A stretch of 64,000 nt of DNA from contig DASQ01000126.1 in NCBI GenBank assembly GCA_002503885.1, positions 1-64,000 on the forward strand, in the 5' to 3' direction. Positions 1 through 7,763 of the stretch are shown piece by piece (the first letter of the stretch is position 1; each line of letters opens with the position of its first letter). This DNA comes from Methanoculleus marisnigri. GTDB taxonomy: Archaea; Halobacteriota; Methanomicrobia; Methanomicrobiales; Methanoculleaceae. The notes beneath the pieces were generated by a model, which saw only the letters and a program-made list of their open reading frames with translations, was not told the origin of the DNA and made no database searches. Made by a program: the position numbers and the translations under genes.

Positions 1-97
1 ACTCGCAGTGCCATTATCTCTTATCTTGGGGGCTCATCTGTCTATAAGGTAACTCCCGCGGGGCGAACGTGTACGGGGCTTGATGCGGGCAATTCCT

Positions 98-117
98 CCC
101 CCGGTTGAAACCGGGGG
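98..117 (+). repeat. Hairpin resembling an IS200/IS605-type transposon end
   Basis: A perfect 9-bp stem (98-106 with 109-117) of the form CCCCCGGTT/AACCGGGGG, flanked by 'aattcct' and 'tctccttgc'. This layout is familiar from the right ends of IS200/IS605 (TnpB) elements in archaea. No transposase or TnpB coding sequence is visible in the window, so this would be a remnant or the edge of an element lying to the left. Positions 1-266 hold no gene that can be supported. The family assignment rests on resemblance only. Confidence 0.4.
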
Positions 118-266
118 TCTCCTTGCCCGTCGTATATGAACGTGGCAATCGCAAACAATCAATGTTAATACTCTTTCGCACCACCGGATAGTTATATGAA
201 GGATCTCCGGCACATCGCCAGTTTTCCTACTCTCGACGGGTTCACGGCGGCCCGTGAGGAGGCAGC

Positions 267-1376
267 ATGACGGCTGCGGCCTACGTGCCGGAGCCGCTGC
301 CCCCGGGGGGCATCGACTGGGAGGCCCATATCCCGCAAATAGCGTCGGCGAACCGTGCCCTCGCCCGGTACGACGGCATTCTCCAGGCGATCCCGAACCC
401 CGGACTCCTGCTCTCCCCGCTCCTGACGCAGGAGGCGGTGCTGTCTTCAAGGATCGAGGGGACTCAGGCATCGCTTGAGGACGTCCTGCGGTTCGAGGCG
501 AACCCGCGGGAGCGGATCAACGATGCCACCCTTGCCGACATCCAGGAGATCATCAATTGCCGGGAGGCGCTGAACGTTGCGGTGGACGCCCTCAAGACCC
601 GGCGGCTGGATACCGCCCTCGTCTGCGACCTGCACCGGATCCTCCTGACCGACAGCAGGGGCATGGACCGGGAGCCGGGATGTATCCGCACGATCCAGAA
701 CTTCATCGGACGGGGCGCGCATATCGAGCACGCGATCTTCGTCCCGCCGGCGCCGGAAAGGGTTCCCGGGGCGCTCGCGGACTGGGAGGCCTACCTGCAG
801 CGCGAGGAAAAAGACGTCCTCGTCCAGCTCTCCGTCCTGAAAGCGCAGTTCGAACTCATCCACCCGTTCTGCGACGGCAACGGGCGTATCGGGAGAATGC
901 TCGTCCCGCTGATCATGTACGAGAAAGGGCTGATTGCAAGCCCTATGTTCTACATAAGCGCCTACCTCGAGCGGCACCGGCCAGTCTACTACGAGCGTCT
1001 GCTCGCGGTCTCCCGGGACCGGGACTGGAACGGCTGGATCGCGTTCTTCCTCCGTGCCATCGAGGAGCAGGCGGAGGAGAACGGCAAAAAAGCAAAGGCA
1101 ATCCTCGACCTCTACGACGAGATGAAGCGGACGGTGCCTGAGGTGACCCGGTCGCAGTATGCCGTCGCCGCGATCGATGCGCTCTTCGGGACGCCGATCT
1201 TCAGTTCGGCCGAGTTTTACGAACGGTCTGCAATTCCGAGGGTAAGCGGGGCTAAGATTCTTAAGGACCTGGAGGAGATCGACGTTATCCAGGTATTGCA
1301 GAGAGGAACGGGACGAAGAGCGAGCATGTATGCCTTCCCGCGCCTGCTTGCCATCACCGAGGGGAACCGGTTGTGA
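267..1376 (+). CDS. Fic family protein (predicted AMP-transferase) with C-terminal winged helix
   Basis: A 369-residue Fic-domain protein. Fic enzymes usually transfer AMP from ATP to a hydroxyl side chain of a target protein. The catalytic motif HPFCDGNGRIGR is complete at about residues 199-210 (catalytic His199). An upstream SSRIEG at residues 60-65 matches the (S/T)xxxE(G/N) self-inhibition motif, so this is a class II Fic with the inhibitory helix N-terminal to the Fic fold. The last ~80 residues look like a winged helix, as in many Fic/DUF4172-type proteins, and may bind nucleic acid. The ATG at 267 follows a GGAGG-like site. No separate antitoxin gene is adjacent. The cellular target is unknown. 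Confidence 0.9.
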   Translation: MTAAAYVPEPLPPGGIDWEAHIPQIASANRALARYDGILQAIPNPGLLLSPLLTQEAVLSSRIEGTQASLEDVLRFEANPRERINDATLADIQEIINCREALNVAVDALKTRRLDTALVCDLHRILLTDSRGMDREPGCIRTIQNFIGRGAHIEHAIFVPPAPERVPGALADWEAYLQREEKDVLVQLSVLKAQFELIHPFCDGNGRIGRMLVPLIMYEKGLIASPMFYISAYLERHRPVYYERLLAVSRDRDWNGWIAFFLRAIEEQAEENGKKAKAILDLYDEMKRTVPEVTRSQYAVAAIDALFGTPIFSSAEFYERSAIPRVSGAKILKDLEEIDVIQVLQRGTGRRASMYAFPRLLAITEGNRL

Positions 1377-1400
1377 GTATTCTGGTATCTACAAACCCGT

Positions 1401-1465
1401 TTGTGTATATCAAAACCCCGATCCGATATACACAACGGATCTTGCATGTACCAGGGTATACACAA
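1401..1465. promoter_or_regulatory. Perfect 11-bp inverted repeat plus a third half-site (possible operator)
   Basis: TTGTGTATATC (1401-1411) is mirrored exactly by GATATACACAA (1425-1435) across a 13-base spacer. A further TATACACAA half-site lies at 1457-1465. It sits in the 318-base gap between the Fic gene and the HD gene, ~25 bases after the Fic stop. It could be an operator, a hairpin in the fic 3' end, or a site for the winged helix of the Fic protein. Otherwise the gap holds only the palindrome at 1533-1549. Confidence 0.45.
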
Positions 1466-1532
1466 ACCATTCCGGTGAGCGGTAGTGGGACACTTATGAC
1501 CCACAACAACATTTACGCGACACGAAATGCAC

Positions 1533-1549
1533 TTTTGTGATCCACAAAA
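1533..1549. promoter_or_regulatory. Palindrome TTTTGTG-atc-CACAAAA
   Basis: Seven-base arms are perfectly complementary around a 3-base centre. The TGTG/CACA core resembles that of the inverted repeat at 1401-1435, so both may be recognised by one protein. It lies about 145 bases upstream of the HD-domain gene at 1695. Its function is inferred from symmetry alone. Confidence 0.4.
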
Positions 1550-1694
1550 TATCTTGTGCGACGCCGGTGACGGACAACGATCAAACCCGGCCGGCCACCG
1601 GGACCGTGGTCTGCGGCGTGGGGGTGGCGGCATGAGCGCGGGAACGGGACGACCGAAAGCGAATCTTTTCGATCCCGGAAGATAGAGATCTACC

Positions 1695-2291
1695 ATGGAT
1701 GAAGAGACTACCGCGATGCTCGATCACGTCAGAACGGCGCTCCGGGGATCGGGAGCGCACGGGTTCGACCATACCCTCCGGGTCGTGCGCCTCTGCGAAG
1801 AGATAGGCGCCCGCGAAGGTGCCGATATGGCAATCCTCATCCCGGCCGCCCTCTTCCACGACATCGCGCGACCGCTCGAGGAGGAGACGGGCGTCCCCCA
1901 CGAAGAAGAGGGAGCACGGATGGCGGAGTCCTACCTCAGGTCCGTCCGCTATCCCGAAGACCGTATCGTGGGCATCGTCCACGCCATCCGTGCGCACCGG
2001 TATAGTTCGGGCATAGCCCCCGAAACCCTGGAGGGGCGGATACTCTCGGACGCGGACAACCTGGACGCGATGGGCGCGGTCGGGATCGCGAGGACGTTCA
2101 TGCAGGCCGGAGAACAGGGACGGGGCATCGCGGACGCAACCGCCCACTTTCACGAAAAACTCCTGAACCTCAAGGACCGCATGTACACGGAGAGCGCCCG
2201 GAACATCGCCGAAAAGAGGCACGCGTTCCTTGTTGCGTTTATCGAAACCCTGGACGGCGAGATGGACGCCCGAAACCCCCCTGAGCCGTGA
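1695..2291 (+). CDS. HD-domain phosphohydrolase
   Basis: A 198-residue HD-superfamily protein. His of 'HGFDHT' (near residue 20), the diagnostic FHDIAR pair (near residue 55), a later histidine region and DADNLDA (near residue 115) supply the usual metal-binding H...HD...D set. Such proteins hydrolyse phosphoester bonds in nucleotides or related compounds; the substrate cannot be read from the sequence. The length is typical for stand-alone HDIG-type proteins. The ATG follows a purine-rich 'agatagagatct' leader. It stands alone, with a ferredoxin gene 160 bases downstream. Confidence 0.85.
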   Translation: MDEETTAMLDHVRTALRGSGAHGFDHTLRVVRLCEEIGAREGADMAILIPAALFHDIARPLEEETGVPHEEEGARMAESYLRSVRYPEDRIVGIVHAIRAHRYSSGIAPETLEGRILSDADNLDAMGAVGIARTFMQAGEQGRGIADATAHFHEKLLNLKDRMYTESARNIAEKRHAFLVAFIETLDGEMDARNPPEP

Positions 2292-2452
2292 CCGTGGAGG
2301 GATGCCTCCGAGCGGGGAGACCAGACTCCTCCCGCCCTCCTTCTCCATATCAGGCGGTTCCCGAGGTGGTTCGGCGACACCGGGGACCACCTGCTTCCGT
2401 CACATTTAACATAGAGGAGTACCCCTCGGGAATCTAAATGGAGGTATAGAGA

Positions 2453-2680
2453 GTGGTGAAAGTTACCATCGACAGGCCGGGATGCACCAGCTGCGAGTCT
2501 TGCTGGACGCTCTGCCCGGACATCTTCGAACAGGACCCAAACGACGACTTAAGCTCGATCAAGGAACAGTACCGGGTCAACGGCAACCCCGCGGAGGGTG
2601 AGATTCCCGACGACCTTGCCGACTGCGTCCTGGAGGCTGCCGACTCGTGCCCGGTCGCGGTCATCGTTGTGGAAGAGTGA
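2453..2680 (+). CDS. Single-cluster 4Fe-4S ferredoxin
   Basis: A 75-residue ferredoxin. CTSCESCWTLCP near residues 11-22 supplies three cluster ligands, and CP in 'ADSCPV' near residue 66 supplies the fourth, so it carries one [4Fe-4S] cluster. The ~30-residue acidic insert between the halves matches Fer4-type single-cluster ferredoxins. GGAGGT (2440-2445) precedes two consecutive GTG codons (2453 and 2456); either could be the start. It is a soluble electron carrier. It stands alone, so its redox partner is not indicated. Confidence 0.9.
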   Translation: MVKVTIDRPGCTSCESCWTLCPDIFEQDPNDDLSSIKEQYRVNGNPAEGEIPDDLADCVLEAADSCPVAVIVVEE

Positions 2681-2727
2681 GATCATCTGGAGGGAGGAGA
2701 AAGCCGGCCTGGGCCATAGAACACAGA

Positions 2728-2768
2728 AAAATTATTATTTGTTTATTGAGATAAAATTATATACTTTC
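2728..2768 (+). promoter_or_regulatory. AT-rich orphan promoter-like block
   Basis: A 41-base stretch of almost pure A/T in GC-rich DNA ends with TTATATACTT (2758-2767), a good archaeal TATA box. No coding sequence follows on the + strand before the repeat arm at 3133. It could drive an untranslated RNA running into that repeat. Between 2776 and 3132 nothing else can be supported. Confidence 0.35.
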
Positions 2769-3132
2769 AGCGCTATGGGGGATCTTGCCTGAGAGTGGGG
2801 TCAACCAGAAGGCACATCATCACATGATGCAGCGGGTTCACAGGCCAGGACGGTTGCGGCCTGCGAACACAAAAAACACTGCACCATGAACCGAAATGTG
2901 CCCGGGCGTAAGGCCTTATCTCTTGGGCACCCAATTTTCGGTAGTGCTTCAGCATATAACCGATAAGTGATCTCAGAGGATTCGACCGAATTACGTTGCG
3001 CACCAACCCGCGTTCATGACAAAAAATAACCTGGGGAGAAGATTTCCCTTATCGGGCTCTGGTGAAGTCCTATTCCGGCTGTTATTCTTCCCTGACGAGA
3101 TTGGTGCCGGACCCTGCCTGTCCCTGAGTTCG

Positions 3133-3390
3133 ACCTTTTTTCTCACGCATGTCCTCATGCCGTGGACCGGGGTGGCTATCGCCATGGGGGTGGGGCTGAC
3201 GGGGAGGGGTCTCCCCCTCCCCTGTCTCCACATACTAAGGGTTTCCTGTAACCCCCACCCCACCCGGCCTCCGGCCTCCTCCCCCACCCCAGGGGGCGGG
3301 GGCAGTCATGGCGATACGCGACGTTCCGACAGGAACGGAGCTCGAGCACCGCCAGGTGCGCAGCCCGATGGAAAGCCGTGCCCCGGATTG
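3133..3390 (+). repeat. Arm A of a ~260 bp imperfect inverted repeat flanking the DUF421 gene
   Basis: This arm aligns with the reverse complement of 4122-4380 over its full length, with small gaps and point differences. Shared blocks include 'catgccgtggacc', 'acccggcct(c/t)cggcctcctccccc', 'ggggcgggggcagtcatggcgat' and 'gagcaccgccaggtgcgcag' (3344-3363 here). It contains nested palindromes (GGCC-rich and GAGCACC/GGTGCGC). It carries no coding sequence. It looks like a MITE-like or structured-RNA element present twice in opposite orientation. Confidence 0.75.
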
Positions 3391-3474
3391 CAATCAATCG
3401 GGAGCACCCGGATGGGATCTTAACAAAGTATTATCAGTTGTTTCGTAGGGCACTACCCAATTTTCCACCATCCG

Positions 3475-4023
3475 TCACCGGCGAGACCCTGCCACATCGA
3501 CGAGCGATCCCATCCCGTCACTCTTGTTCTTCGTAAGCACCGAGAGGTTCCCATTCGTCTCGAGGACAACAGCGACCACGCTCTCGAGGGAACCCACCCC
3601 CTCCGACCGCAGTGCCTGCCGGATCTCGCTTTCGACGATGCGTTCCCGCCGCATTGCGTCGTGCAGGAACTCTCCCGCGTGGTAGAGGAGGCGGGGCTCC
3701 GACTTCACCGCCTTCTGCACCCGCTCCGACCGGACGGAGAACCAGGAGACGATGTACTGCAGGCCGACCAGGATGCCGAGGGCGAGGACCCCCTCAGCAA
3801 GCGAGACGTCCCTTGAGGTGATCACCGACGCAAGGGTCGAGCCGAGCGCCACGGTCACGATGAAGTCGAAGGCGTTCATCGCCGAGAGCGTCCGCTTCCC
3901 CGAGAGACGGAGGATGATCACGAGGGCAACATACGCGAGGATGCCAATGATCAGGGTCCGTACCAGGTAACTGGGGTCACCGAGGAAGATTGCCTGTAAG
4001 AATCCGGTCCAGCCGTCGGTCAT
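3475..4023 (-). CDS. DUF421 (YetF-family) membrane protein
   Basis: A 182-residue protein with three hydrophobic segments in its first ~95 residues, followed by a soluble alpha/beta domain. 'LRLSGKRTLSAMNAFDFIVTVALGS' is the hallmark of the YetF/DUF421 family, here with the conserved GKRT and the FDF(I/V)VTVA(L)GS core. The C-terminal part ('RERIVESEIRQALRSEGV..LESVVAVVLETNGNLSV') is the usual family tail. Bacillus YetF relatives act in spore-membrane contexts; the archaeal role is unknown. The gene sits alone between two inverted repeat arms, which suggests it may have been moved or captured with them. Confidence 0.88.
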   Translation of the reverse strand: MTDGWTGFLQAIFLGDPSYLVRTLIIGILAYVALVIILRLSGKRTLSAMNAFDFIVTVALGSTLASVITSRDVSLAEGVLALGILVGLQYIVSWFSVRSERVQKAVKSEPRLLYHAGEFLHDAMRRERIVESEIRQALRSEGVGSLESVVAVVLETNGNLSVLTKNKSDGMGSLVDVAGSRR

Positions 4024-4121
4024 ACCGCACCGCTCTGCATGGTGGATACGTTAATCCTTTCTGTGCAGGGAAATGCCAAAAAAGGCTTTGTTGAAACTCC
4101 ACCTATTTGCTCCAGATGGTC

Positions 4122-4380
4122 GCAATCCAGGGGCACTCTGGGGACATGGCTTTCTACCGGGCTGCGCACCTGGCGGTGCTCATGCTCCGGACGTCCCGTC
4201 CATTGCACATCGCCATGACTGCCCCCGCCCCAAGGGCGGGGGAGGAGGCCGAAGGCCGGGCGGGGTGGGGGACAAAAAGTAGGTACAAGATGGAGACCGG
4301 CGGCACGGCGGGAGTTCGAGCACCGAAGGTGCGCAAGTCACCACGGTCCACTGCATGGGGACATGTCCGAGGAAAAAGGC
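4122..4380 (-). repeat. Arm B of the inverted repeat flanking the DUF421 gene
   Basis: This is the reverse-complement partner of 3133-3390. It carries the GAGCACC/GGTGCGC palindrome twice: once matching arm A (4162-4181) and once as an extra variant at 4318-4337. A GCCCCCGCCC-caa-GGGCGGGGG hairpin lies at about 4221-4241. No coding sequence is supported in the 451-base gap 4024-4474 that holds this arm. Confidence 0.75.
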
Positions 4381-4474
4381 CGATCCCATGGGCAAGCCGG
4401 CCCAGCACCAACGTCGTCAGGGTTAGGATGAAGATGGGAACAGATTTTCAACAAATTTCAAAAAAGAGGGATCT

Positions 4475-5512
4475 TTAGAGTGCGGGCTTGCTCTTCAGCG
4501 CCTCGACGAGAAGGCGGATGCCCGCCTCGAGGTCGCCGATGTCGATCACCTCGACGGGGGAGTGGATGTAACGGGCCGGGATCGAGAACGGGATGCTCGG
4601 GATGCCGCCCCGCTCGAGGTGGATGATCGTCGCGTCGGTGTTGCCGCCGGTCCCGACCTCGAGCTGGAAGGGGATGCCGTTCTTCTCCGCGGTCTCCCGG
4701 AGCCAGGCAGTCATCCGCGGGTCGGCCATCAGCCCGCGCCCGCTCGCGCTGACGATGACGAGGACGGGGCCCTTGCCCATCTCGACGCTCGCGTCCTTCT
4801 TCTCGATCCCGGGGTGATCGCCGGGGATGGTGACGTCGGTCGCGATCGCGCAGTCGGGGTTCAAGGAGTAAGCGCTGACGCGAGCGCCCTTCAGCCCAAT
4901 CTCCTCCTGAACCGTGAAGACCCCGTAGAGCGTGTGGGGCGACTTCGCCTGCTGCAGGGCCCGGATGAGCATCGCGACGCCGACCCGGTTATCGAGCGCC
5001 TTTCCCGTGACACGGTTGCCGGCGAGCTCCGTGAACTCGCGGTCGAGGGTGATCGGGGTGCCGATCTCGATCCCGAGATTCTTCACCTCCTCCTCGCTCG
5101 CCGCACCCACGTCGATGAACATATTCTCGATCTTGATCTCCTTCTTCCGCTCGTCTTCCTTCATGACGTGCGGGGGCTTTGCACCGATCACTCCCGGGAC
5201 CGATCCTTTCGTCCCGTGCAGGACCACCCGCTGGCAGTAGAGCACCGGTCCGAACCATCCGCCGATGGGGACGACCCGGATGAACCCCTTCTCATCGATG
5301 AACTGGACCATCAGGCCGATCTCGTCCATGTGGGCGGCGAGCATGATGGAGAAGTCGTCGCCGCGCTTCGTAGCGATCAGGTTGCCCATCGAATCCTCGC
5401 GGATCTCGTCGACCGACCCGGCAAGTTCCGCCCTGATGATCTCCCTGATATTCCCTTCGCTGCTCGAAACGCCGTGGGCGTCCGACAACTTCCTGAGTAA
5501 CTCTTTCACCAT
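4475..5512 (-). CDS. M42 family metallopeptidase (glutamyl aminopeptidase / TET-type)
   Basis: A 345-residue dinuclear-zinc aminopeptidase that trims short peptides in the cytosol; family members form large tetrahedral TET particles. Metal and catalytic residues are visible in order: AAHMDEIG (His), KALDNRVG (bridging Asp), TVQEEIGLKGA (catalytic Glu and metal Glu), AIATDVT (Asp), and RYIHSPVE (His). The length is that of the family. It is the last gene of a minus-strand operon hxlB - aminotransferase - peptidase, starting 7 bases after the aminotransferase stop. The ATG at 5512 follows a GAG-rich site. Confidence 0.93.
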   Translation of the reverse strand: MVKELLRKLSDAHGVSSSEGNIREIIRAELAGSVDEIREDSMGNLIATKRGDDFSIMLAAHMDEIGLMVQFIDEKGFIRVVPIGGWFGPVLYCQRVVLHGTKGSVPGVIGAKPPHVMKEDERKKEIKIENMFIDVGAASEEEVKNLGIEIGTPITLDREFTELAGNRVTGKALDNRVGVAMLIRALQQAKSPHTLYGVFTVQEEIGLKGARVSAYSLNPDCAIATDVTIPGDHPGIEKKDASVEMGKGPVLVIVSASGRGLMADPRMTAWLRETAEKNGIPFQLEVGTGGNTDATIIHLERGGIPSIPFSIPARYIHSPVEVIDIGDLEAGIRLLVEALKSKPAL

Positions 5513-5519
5513 GCTTCTC

Positions 5520-6626
5520 TCACTCCATCAGTGTCCCAATCCTCGCGACCGCCCGGGAGAGGTTCTCCCGGGACGTCGCGTAGCTGAAGCGTGCGTAGTC
5601 GGGGGCCCTCGTACCGAACGCCCCGCCCGGCACGATGATGACGCCGTTCTCGACGGCCTTCTCGATAAGGGTTCGCCCCATGGGAACGAAGGCGTAGAAC
5701 GCACCTTCCGGCCGGGGGAAGTCAAACCCGAGACCGGACAGCCCGTCGTAGAGAAGGTCCCGCCGCGCCCGGTACTCCTCCCGCATCCGGGCAACCGCAC
5801 TCTGGTCGCCGGTGTATGCCGCGACTGCGGCATACTGCGAGACCGACGTCGCGCACGCCTGGGCGTACTGGTGGACCTTGAGGCACTCGGGGATGTAGTC
5901 CTCCGGTGCGGCAAGGTAGCCGACCCGCCAGCCGGTCATGGCGTAGGTCTTGCTCGCGGCGTTGACGGTGATGACGTCCTCACCGAACCGGGCCGCACTG
6001 ACGTGCTTCTTTTCGTAGACAAAGTGCTCGTAGACCTCGTCGGCGACGACGGTGACGCCCCGGTCGCCCGCGTACTCCACGAGGGCGCGGATAGACTCCT
6101 CGCTCTCGACGGCGCCCGTCGGGTTCGAGGGGGTGTTCAGGACAAAGAGCCTTGCTTCGTCCATCAACTCCTTCGCCTGCTCGACGTCGATATGCAGGGT
6201 CGCATCGAGCGGTACGCCTTCGGGCTTTCCGCCGGCAAAGGCTGCAAGGGCGGCGTAGGAGACGAATCCCGGGTCGGTGAAGAGGACGCGATCACCCGGA
6301 TCCACGAGCGCCTCCATGACGAGATGGAGCGCCTCGCTCCCCCCTGCCGTGACCAGGATCTGCTCCGGCCGGTAGGCGAGATCGTTCTCCCGCTCGAACT
6401 TTTCGCAGATCGCCTCCCGGAGTTCCGGGATCCCGGCATTCGGGGTGTAACCGGTCCTTCCCTCCCTGATGGCGGCGATCGCGGCCATCTTGATATGGTC
6501 GGGCGTATCGAAGTCCGGCTGCCCGATACCGAGGTTGATCGCATCCGGTCCCCCCGCTTCGAAGAGCTTCCGGATGCCCGACATCTCCACCGACCGGACC
6601 CGGCCGGCATACCTGTGTTCGTTCAT
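5520..6626 (-). CDS. Class I/II PLP-dependent aminotransferase (AspC-like)
   Basis: A 368-residue fold-type I aminotransferase. NLGIGQPDFDTP near the N-terminus, NTPSNPTGAV, VADEVYEHFVY and NAASKTYAMTGWRVGYLA (PLP-binding Lys within SKTYAMTG) are the expected cofactor motifs, and the C-terminal Arg of 'YARFSYATSRE' would bind the substrate carboxylate. It probably interconverts an amino acid with 2-oxoglutarate; the amino acid specificity (aspartate, aromatic or alanine) cannot be told. It begins 9 bases after hxlB and is followed 7 bases later by the M42 peptidase, so the three are co-transcribed. Confidence 0.92.
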   Translation of the reverse strand: MNEHRYAGRVRSVEMSGIRKLFEAGGPDAINLGIGQPDFDTPDHIKMAAIAAIREGRTGYTPNAGIPELREAICEKFERENDLAYRPEQILVTAGGSEALHLVMEALVDPGDRVLFTDPGFVSYAALAAFAGGKPEGVPLDATLHIDVEQAKELMDEARLFVLNTPSNPTGAVESEESIRALVEYAGDRGVTVVADEVYEHFVYEKKHVSAARFGEDVITVNAASKTYAMTGWRVGYLAAPEDYIPECLKVHQYAQACATSVSQYAAVAAYTGDQSAVARMREEYRARRDLLYDGLSGLGFDFPRPEGAFYAFVPMGRTLIEKAVENGVIIVPGGAFGTRAPDYARFSYATSRENLSRAVARIGTLME

Positions 6627-6635
6627 AACATAACC

Positions 6636-7235
6636 TCACTCGATGTTCGCGTGCCGGCACTGGAGGTCTTCGGGCCTGCACTGGGTGATCTCCATCAGCC
6701 GGGATATGATCGCATCCGCAAAGACCATGGCAGTCGTCTCGAAGATGGTGCCGAGCGGTGCAAACGACTTGTGTTCGCCCATCATCTGCCGGATCTCGAA
6801 CTCTGCCGATTCGTCGGCCACCTGATCCCGCTGGCTCTCGATGATGACGATACAGTCGGCGATGCGGCCGATCCTTGAATCTCTCTTTGAGGTGATAAGG
6901 CAGACCCTTCCGCCGATCTCCTTTGCGGTCTCGGAGATATCCGCGACCGTCTTGGTCGCGCCGGACCCGGAGAAGACGATAATGACGTCTCCCGGCTTCA
7001 TGGCCGGGGTCACCGTCTCCCCGACGACGAATGCGGCGAGCCCGAGGTGCATCAGGCGCATGGCAAACGATTTCGCTACGAGCCCGGAACGCCCGGCGCC
7101 CATGGTGTAGATGCGATTCGCGTTCAGGATCTCGCCTAAGAGCGCATCGATCTCGTCGTCGGACATCACATCCGCAATGGTCCGGATCTTGGTCGCCATC
7201 AACCGCATCATGTTCTTAACCGGGTGATCTGTCAT
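6636..7235 (-). CDS. hxlB: 6-phospho-3-hexuloisomerase
   Basis: A 199-residue SIS-domain isomerase that interconverts 3-hexulose-6-phosphate and fructose-6-phosphate. In methanogens it serves ribose-phosphate synthesis and formaldehyde handling. The SIS sugar-phosphate pocket is seen in 'YTMGAGRSGLVAKSFAMRLMHLG' and 'IIVFSGSGATKTV'; the tail 'MGEHKSFAPLGTIFETTAM' is typical of HxlB. I chose the ATG at 7235 because AGAGGA lies 5-8 bases before it; an upstream GTG at 7259 has no such site. It is the first gene of the three-gene operon. No hxlA gene is adjacent. Confidence 0.92.
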   Translation of the reverse strand: MTDHPVKNMMRLMATKIRTIADVMSDDEIDALLGEILNANRIYTMGAGRSGLVAKSFAMRLMHLGLAAFVVGETVTPAMKPGDVIIVFSGSGATKTVADISETAKEIGGRVCLITSKRDSRIGRIADCIVIIESQRDQVADESAEFEIRQMMGEHKSFAPLGTIFETTAMVFADAIISRLMEITQCRPEDLQCRHANIE

Positions 7236-7463
7236 CGTAGTTCCTCTGTTAGGTTTCACGAGATCCTACATTAGAATATCTCAGATGCGCCGGTACGGGA
7301 GCAACTCCCCGGACCACCAGACCCGCCGAAATCGAGCGCCGAAGGGGGGGGATAATTACCGAAAAGTCTCCAGTAAAAAGTCCTCCTGCCAAGGACGGTT
7401 GCGGCTCGCGGCCGGAATCCAGGGCCGTCACAATTTTGCTCAAAATTCCAGGGAGGAGGTATC

Positions 7464-7529
7464 ATGCCGGCAAATCGCATGCAACCCCCGTACTTGATCG
7501 CTCCAGAAGACGCAAAAGGCTATCCTTGA
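7464..7529 (+). CDS. Possible 21-residue peptide or 5' remnant of a lost gene
   Basis: An exceptionally strong ribosome-binding sequence (GGAGGAGGT, 7452-7460) lies 3 bases before an ATG that opens a 21-codon frame ending in TGA. The peptide is MPANRMQPPYLIAPEDAKGY plus a final P. It matches no family I recognise. It may be a real short protein, or the start of a gene whose remainder was deleted, as seems to have happened nearby at 7764. The rest of the 528-base gap 7236-7763 holds a TATA box, a strong GGAGGT (7579-7584) with no ATG after it, and a hairpin. Confidence 0.35.
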   Translation: MPANRMQPPYLIAPEDAKGYP

Positions 7530-7542
7530 TGACCGCAGAATA

Positions 7543-7552
7543 TGTATAAATT
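7543..7552 (+). promoter_or_regulatory. TATA box upstream of the chimeric helicase remnant
   Basis: TGTATAAATT is a good archaeal box A. Transcription would begin near 7573, right at 'aaaaaaggaggtaacgg', and run through a ~190-base leader to the ATG at 7764. The leader contains the hairpin at 7704-7721. Confidence 0.5.
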
Positions 7553-7703
7553 TCGGCGCGGCATTCCGGTCGAAAAAAGGAGGTAACGGCTGCTAGAATC
7601 CAATTCTAAAGCGTTATTTCTCCTTTAAGGCGCCTCGACGTGCCGATGAGGGTAAATTCTCCTGCGCGAGTGGCAGATCAGTGATACCGCGGGCCTGCCG
7701 GTC

Positions 7704-7721
7704 CCCGCATCGCTATGCGGG
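7704..7721 (+). other. Leader hairpin CCCGCAT-cgct-ATGCGGG
   Basis: A 7-bp perfect stem with a 4-base loop in the presumed leader of the gene at 7764. It is not followed by a T run, so it is not an obvious terminator. The role is unknown. Confidence 0.35.
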
Positions 7722-7763
7722 AGGGCGCACGGCAGAACCCGAGAGATAAGAGCAGGTGAAGAG

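Noticed and set aside
3133..4380. The repeated GAGCACC/GGTGCGC modules as a CRISPR array
   Set aside because: Only three copies, in both orientations, without regular spacers and without cas genes.
5265..6878. A 537-codon open frame on the + strand
   Set aside because: It is antisense to the aminotransferase and hxlB genes; the translation is low-complexity, rich in Arg/Asp/Gly, and has no domain. GC-rich DNA leaves many long shadow frames.
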